A stretch of DNA of 64,000 nucleotides from Dactylellina haptotyla (taxonomy: Eukaryota > Ascomycota > Orbiliomycetes > Orbiliales > Orbiliaceae). Numbering within the stretch: position 1 is the first letter of the stretch; every line of letters begins with the position of its first letter. The translations under genes and the position numbers were made by a program. The DNA is taken from contig CM062383.1 in assembly GCA_031310005.1 (NCBI GenBank), positions 2,170,001 through 2,234,000 on the forward strand, written 5' to 3'. Shown here piece after piece: positions 62,852-64,000 of the stretch. The notes beneath the pieces are model-generated. The model searched no databases and was not told the origin of the DNA. It saw only the letters and a program-made list of their open reading frames with translations.

Positions 62852-64000
62852 CTAATTGCTCGTGGAACCATTTTTGAGAATGGATTTAGGTGGTGGAACA
62901 TACTGAGGCTGAGGTGGTGGAACGTATCCTGAGGATGAAGATGGTGGCACGTAGCCAGAGGATGTAGATGGCGGGACATATCCGGTAGCTGGAGGGTAGC
63001 GATTCATACCATGAGGGGACGGGTCGCGAGGGCTGTATCCACCGGGTGGCATAGGCATTGGGATCTCTGTTCGTGGAATTTCTTCGGTCACGCCGGACCC
63101 GGTGCTGAACTGCGGGGCCATGCGAGGGGCCTGTGGGCTCAAGTATGTCGGCCCTGGAAGAATCGGGCGGTTCGGCGCATTCTCGGTTCCAGGTGTTGTG
63201 GGAGCACTCTGGATCCGGACGTTCTTTCCTGGGGAACTTCCAGAGCTGGTGTCATCGGCCACCGCACGGTCCCTCTTTTTCTTTCTGTTATCGTGAGCTA
63301 CCTTTGCTGCGAGAGCCGCAGCGGCAGCTCCGGCTGCCAAAGCCTCCTTCTTGTGACGAGAATGTCGGCGGGCAGCTTCAGATTCATCTGAGGAAGAATC
63401 GGAAGAAGAATAAGAGCTTGCTCGGGAACTGCTTCTTGATCGGTTCCTGCGCTTGTCAAGTTGATGCTTCGCAGCAAGTCCGGCTGCTGCTAGTCCAGCC
63501 GCTGCAGCGACTTTTCGTCCGGTATGCTTCTTTCTTCCCTCACGATCTGAAGAGGACGAAGAGCTAGATCTCGAGCTTGTGCGAGAAGATGGAGAGGTTG
63601 ATCTTCCTCTCCTCTTATCGATAGCTGCAGCTACACCGCCTAGACCGGCAGCTTCAGCGATTCTTCGGGCTCGGGAACGAGATCTAGACCGGTTGGTTCC
63701 ATCGCTGCTCACAGAGGAGTCACGACGTCCCTTTTCACGGTCGCGTTTGTGTTTTTGGTGCAAAGCAACACCAGCGACGCCAGCAGCAAGAGCTGCATTT
63801 CTAAGCTTGTGGCTCTTCTTCCTATTGGGAGACCTAGAAGTGGATGATGATCTTGAGCTGCTGCGAGATCGAGACTCTCTTCTCTTTTTGAGCTCGTGGT
63901 GAGCCAAACCGGCAGCTGCGGCAAGGGCAGCTGCATTTCTAGCGGTATGGGACTTTCGACGTCTACGGCCAGCACCTTCTGTGTCGCTACCTTCCGAGGA
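62852..64000 (-). CDS. Repetitive RS/Ala-rich protein (DUF3824-like), C-terminal part
   Basis: Partial: the frame stays open to the window's right edge, so the N-terminus is missing; at least 382 codons are present. At least five modules alternate Arg/Ser/Lys-rich linkers with short Ala/Gly/Leu helices: ARNAAALAAAGLAHHELKKR, RNAALAAGVAGVALHQKHKR, RRIAEAAGLGGVAAAIDKRR, VAAAAGLAAAGLAAKHQLDK and KEALAAGAAAAALAAKVAHD. The Ala helices look able to insert in or lie on membranes. A Pro-rich tail follows with repeated SSGYVPP units, ending PPPKSILKNGSTSN. The pattern suits fungal DUF3824-type proteins; function unknown. The apparent ATG at 63907 is a TTG codon in the interior of the frame, not a start. 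Confidence 0.85.
   Translation of the reverse strand, partial: SSEGSDTEGAGRRRRKSHTARNAAALAAAAGLAHHELKKRRESRSRSSSRSSSTSRSPNRKKSHKLRNAALAAGVAGVALHQKHKRDREKGRRDSSVSSDGTNRSRSRSRARRIAEAAGLGGVAAAIDKRRGRSTSPSSRTSSRSSSSSSSDREGRKKHTGRKVAAAAGLAAAGLAAKHQLDKRRNRSRSSSRASSYSSSDSSSDESEAARRHSRHKKEALAAGAAAAALAAKVAHDNRKKKRDRAVADDTSSGSSPGKNVRIQSAPTTPGTENAPNRPILPGPTYLSPQAPRMAPQFSTGSGVTEEIPRTEIPMPMPPGGYSPRDPSPHGMNRYPPATGYVPPSTSSGYVPPSSSSGYVPPPQPQYVPPPKSILKNGSTSN

Overview
The window is nuclear DNA of a filamentous ascomycete (Pezizomycotina). The genes carry short GT-AG introns, mostly 50-120 bp. They encode two long Zn2Cys6 transcription factors with fungal MHR domains, a fungal-type xanthine dioxygenase, a DUF7704 membrane protein, LEU2, MED6 and APC10. 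There is no sign of operons, bacterial genes, phage or CRISPR. I found no tRNA or rRNA gene. I cannot place the species.

Layout. 0-2.8 kb: no gene. 2.8-13.6 kb: a gene-dense block with a Zn2Cys6 factor (minus), a PP2C phosphatase (plus, sharing a promoter with the factor), a sideroflexin (plus) and an alpha-ketoglutarate-dependent xanthine dioxygenase (plus). 14.9-18.0 kb: a 14-exon GH15 glucoamylase-like gene. 18.0-23.7 kb: a long gap. 23.7-25.9 kb: an NmrA-like Rossmann oxidoreductase followed by an orphan basic, AT-hook-bearing exon that may be its tail or a separate gene. 26.9-31.7 kb: a DUF7704 membrane protein (minus), APC10/DOC1 (plus) with an extra in-frame ORF just after its stop, and LEU2 (minus). 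31.7-36.5 kb: gap. 36.5-38.2 kb: an ACS-type MFS permease. 38.2-47.1 kb: the longest gap, AT-rich, with a few coding-like fragments that look like decayed genes. 47.1-49.7 kb: a second Zn2Cys6 factor. 52.8-55.7 kb: MED6 and a small heat-shock protein with a near-consensus heat-shock element and TATA box. 56.1-57.0 kb: a secreted DUF302-like protein (minus). 58.1-60.2 kb: a coiled-coil mitotic protein with a KEN box (minus). 61.1-62.0 kb: a glyoxalase-like protein (plus). 62.9 kb to the right edge: the C-terminal part of a repetitive Arg/Ser- and Ala-rich protein (minus, runs off the window).

Gene models were built by hand from ORFs, splice sites and phase. Each complete spliced CDS listed has a length divisible by three and an uninterrupted frame. 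There is no obvious biosynthetic cluster. The genes are mainly housekeeping (amino-acid biosynthesis, Mediator, APC/C, mitochondrial carrier, phosphatase) plus nutrient-scavenging functions (xanthine, glucans, anion permease). The observations most worth checking are the in-frame ORF 9 nt after the APC10 stop, the ambiguous AT-hook tail beside the NmrA-like gene, and the coding-like fragments in the 38-47 kb gap.
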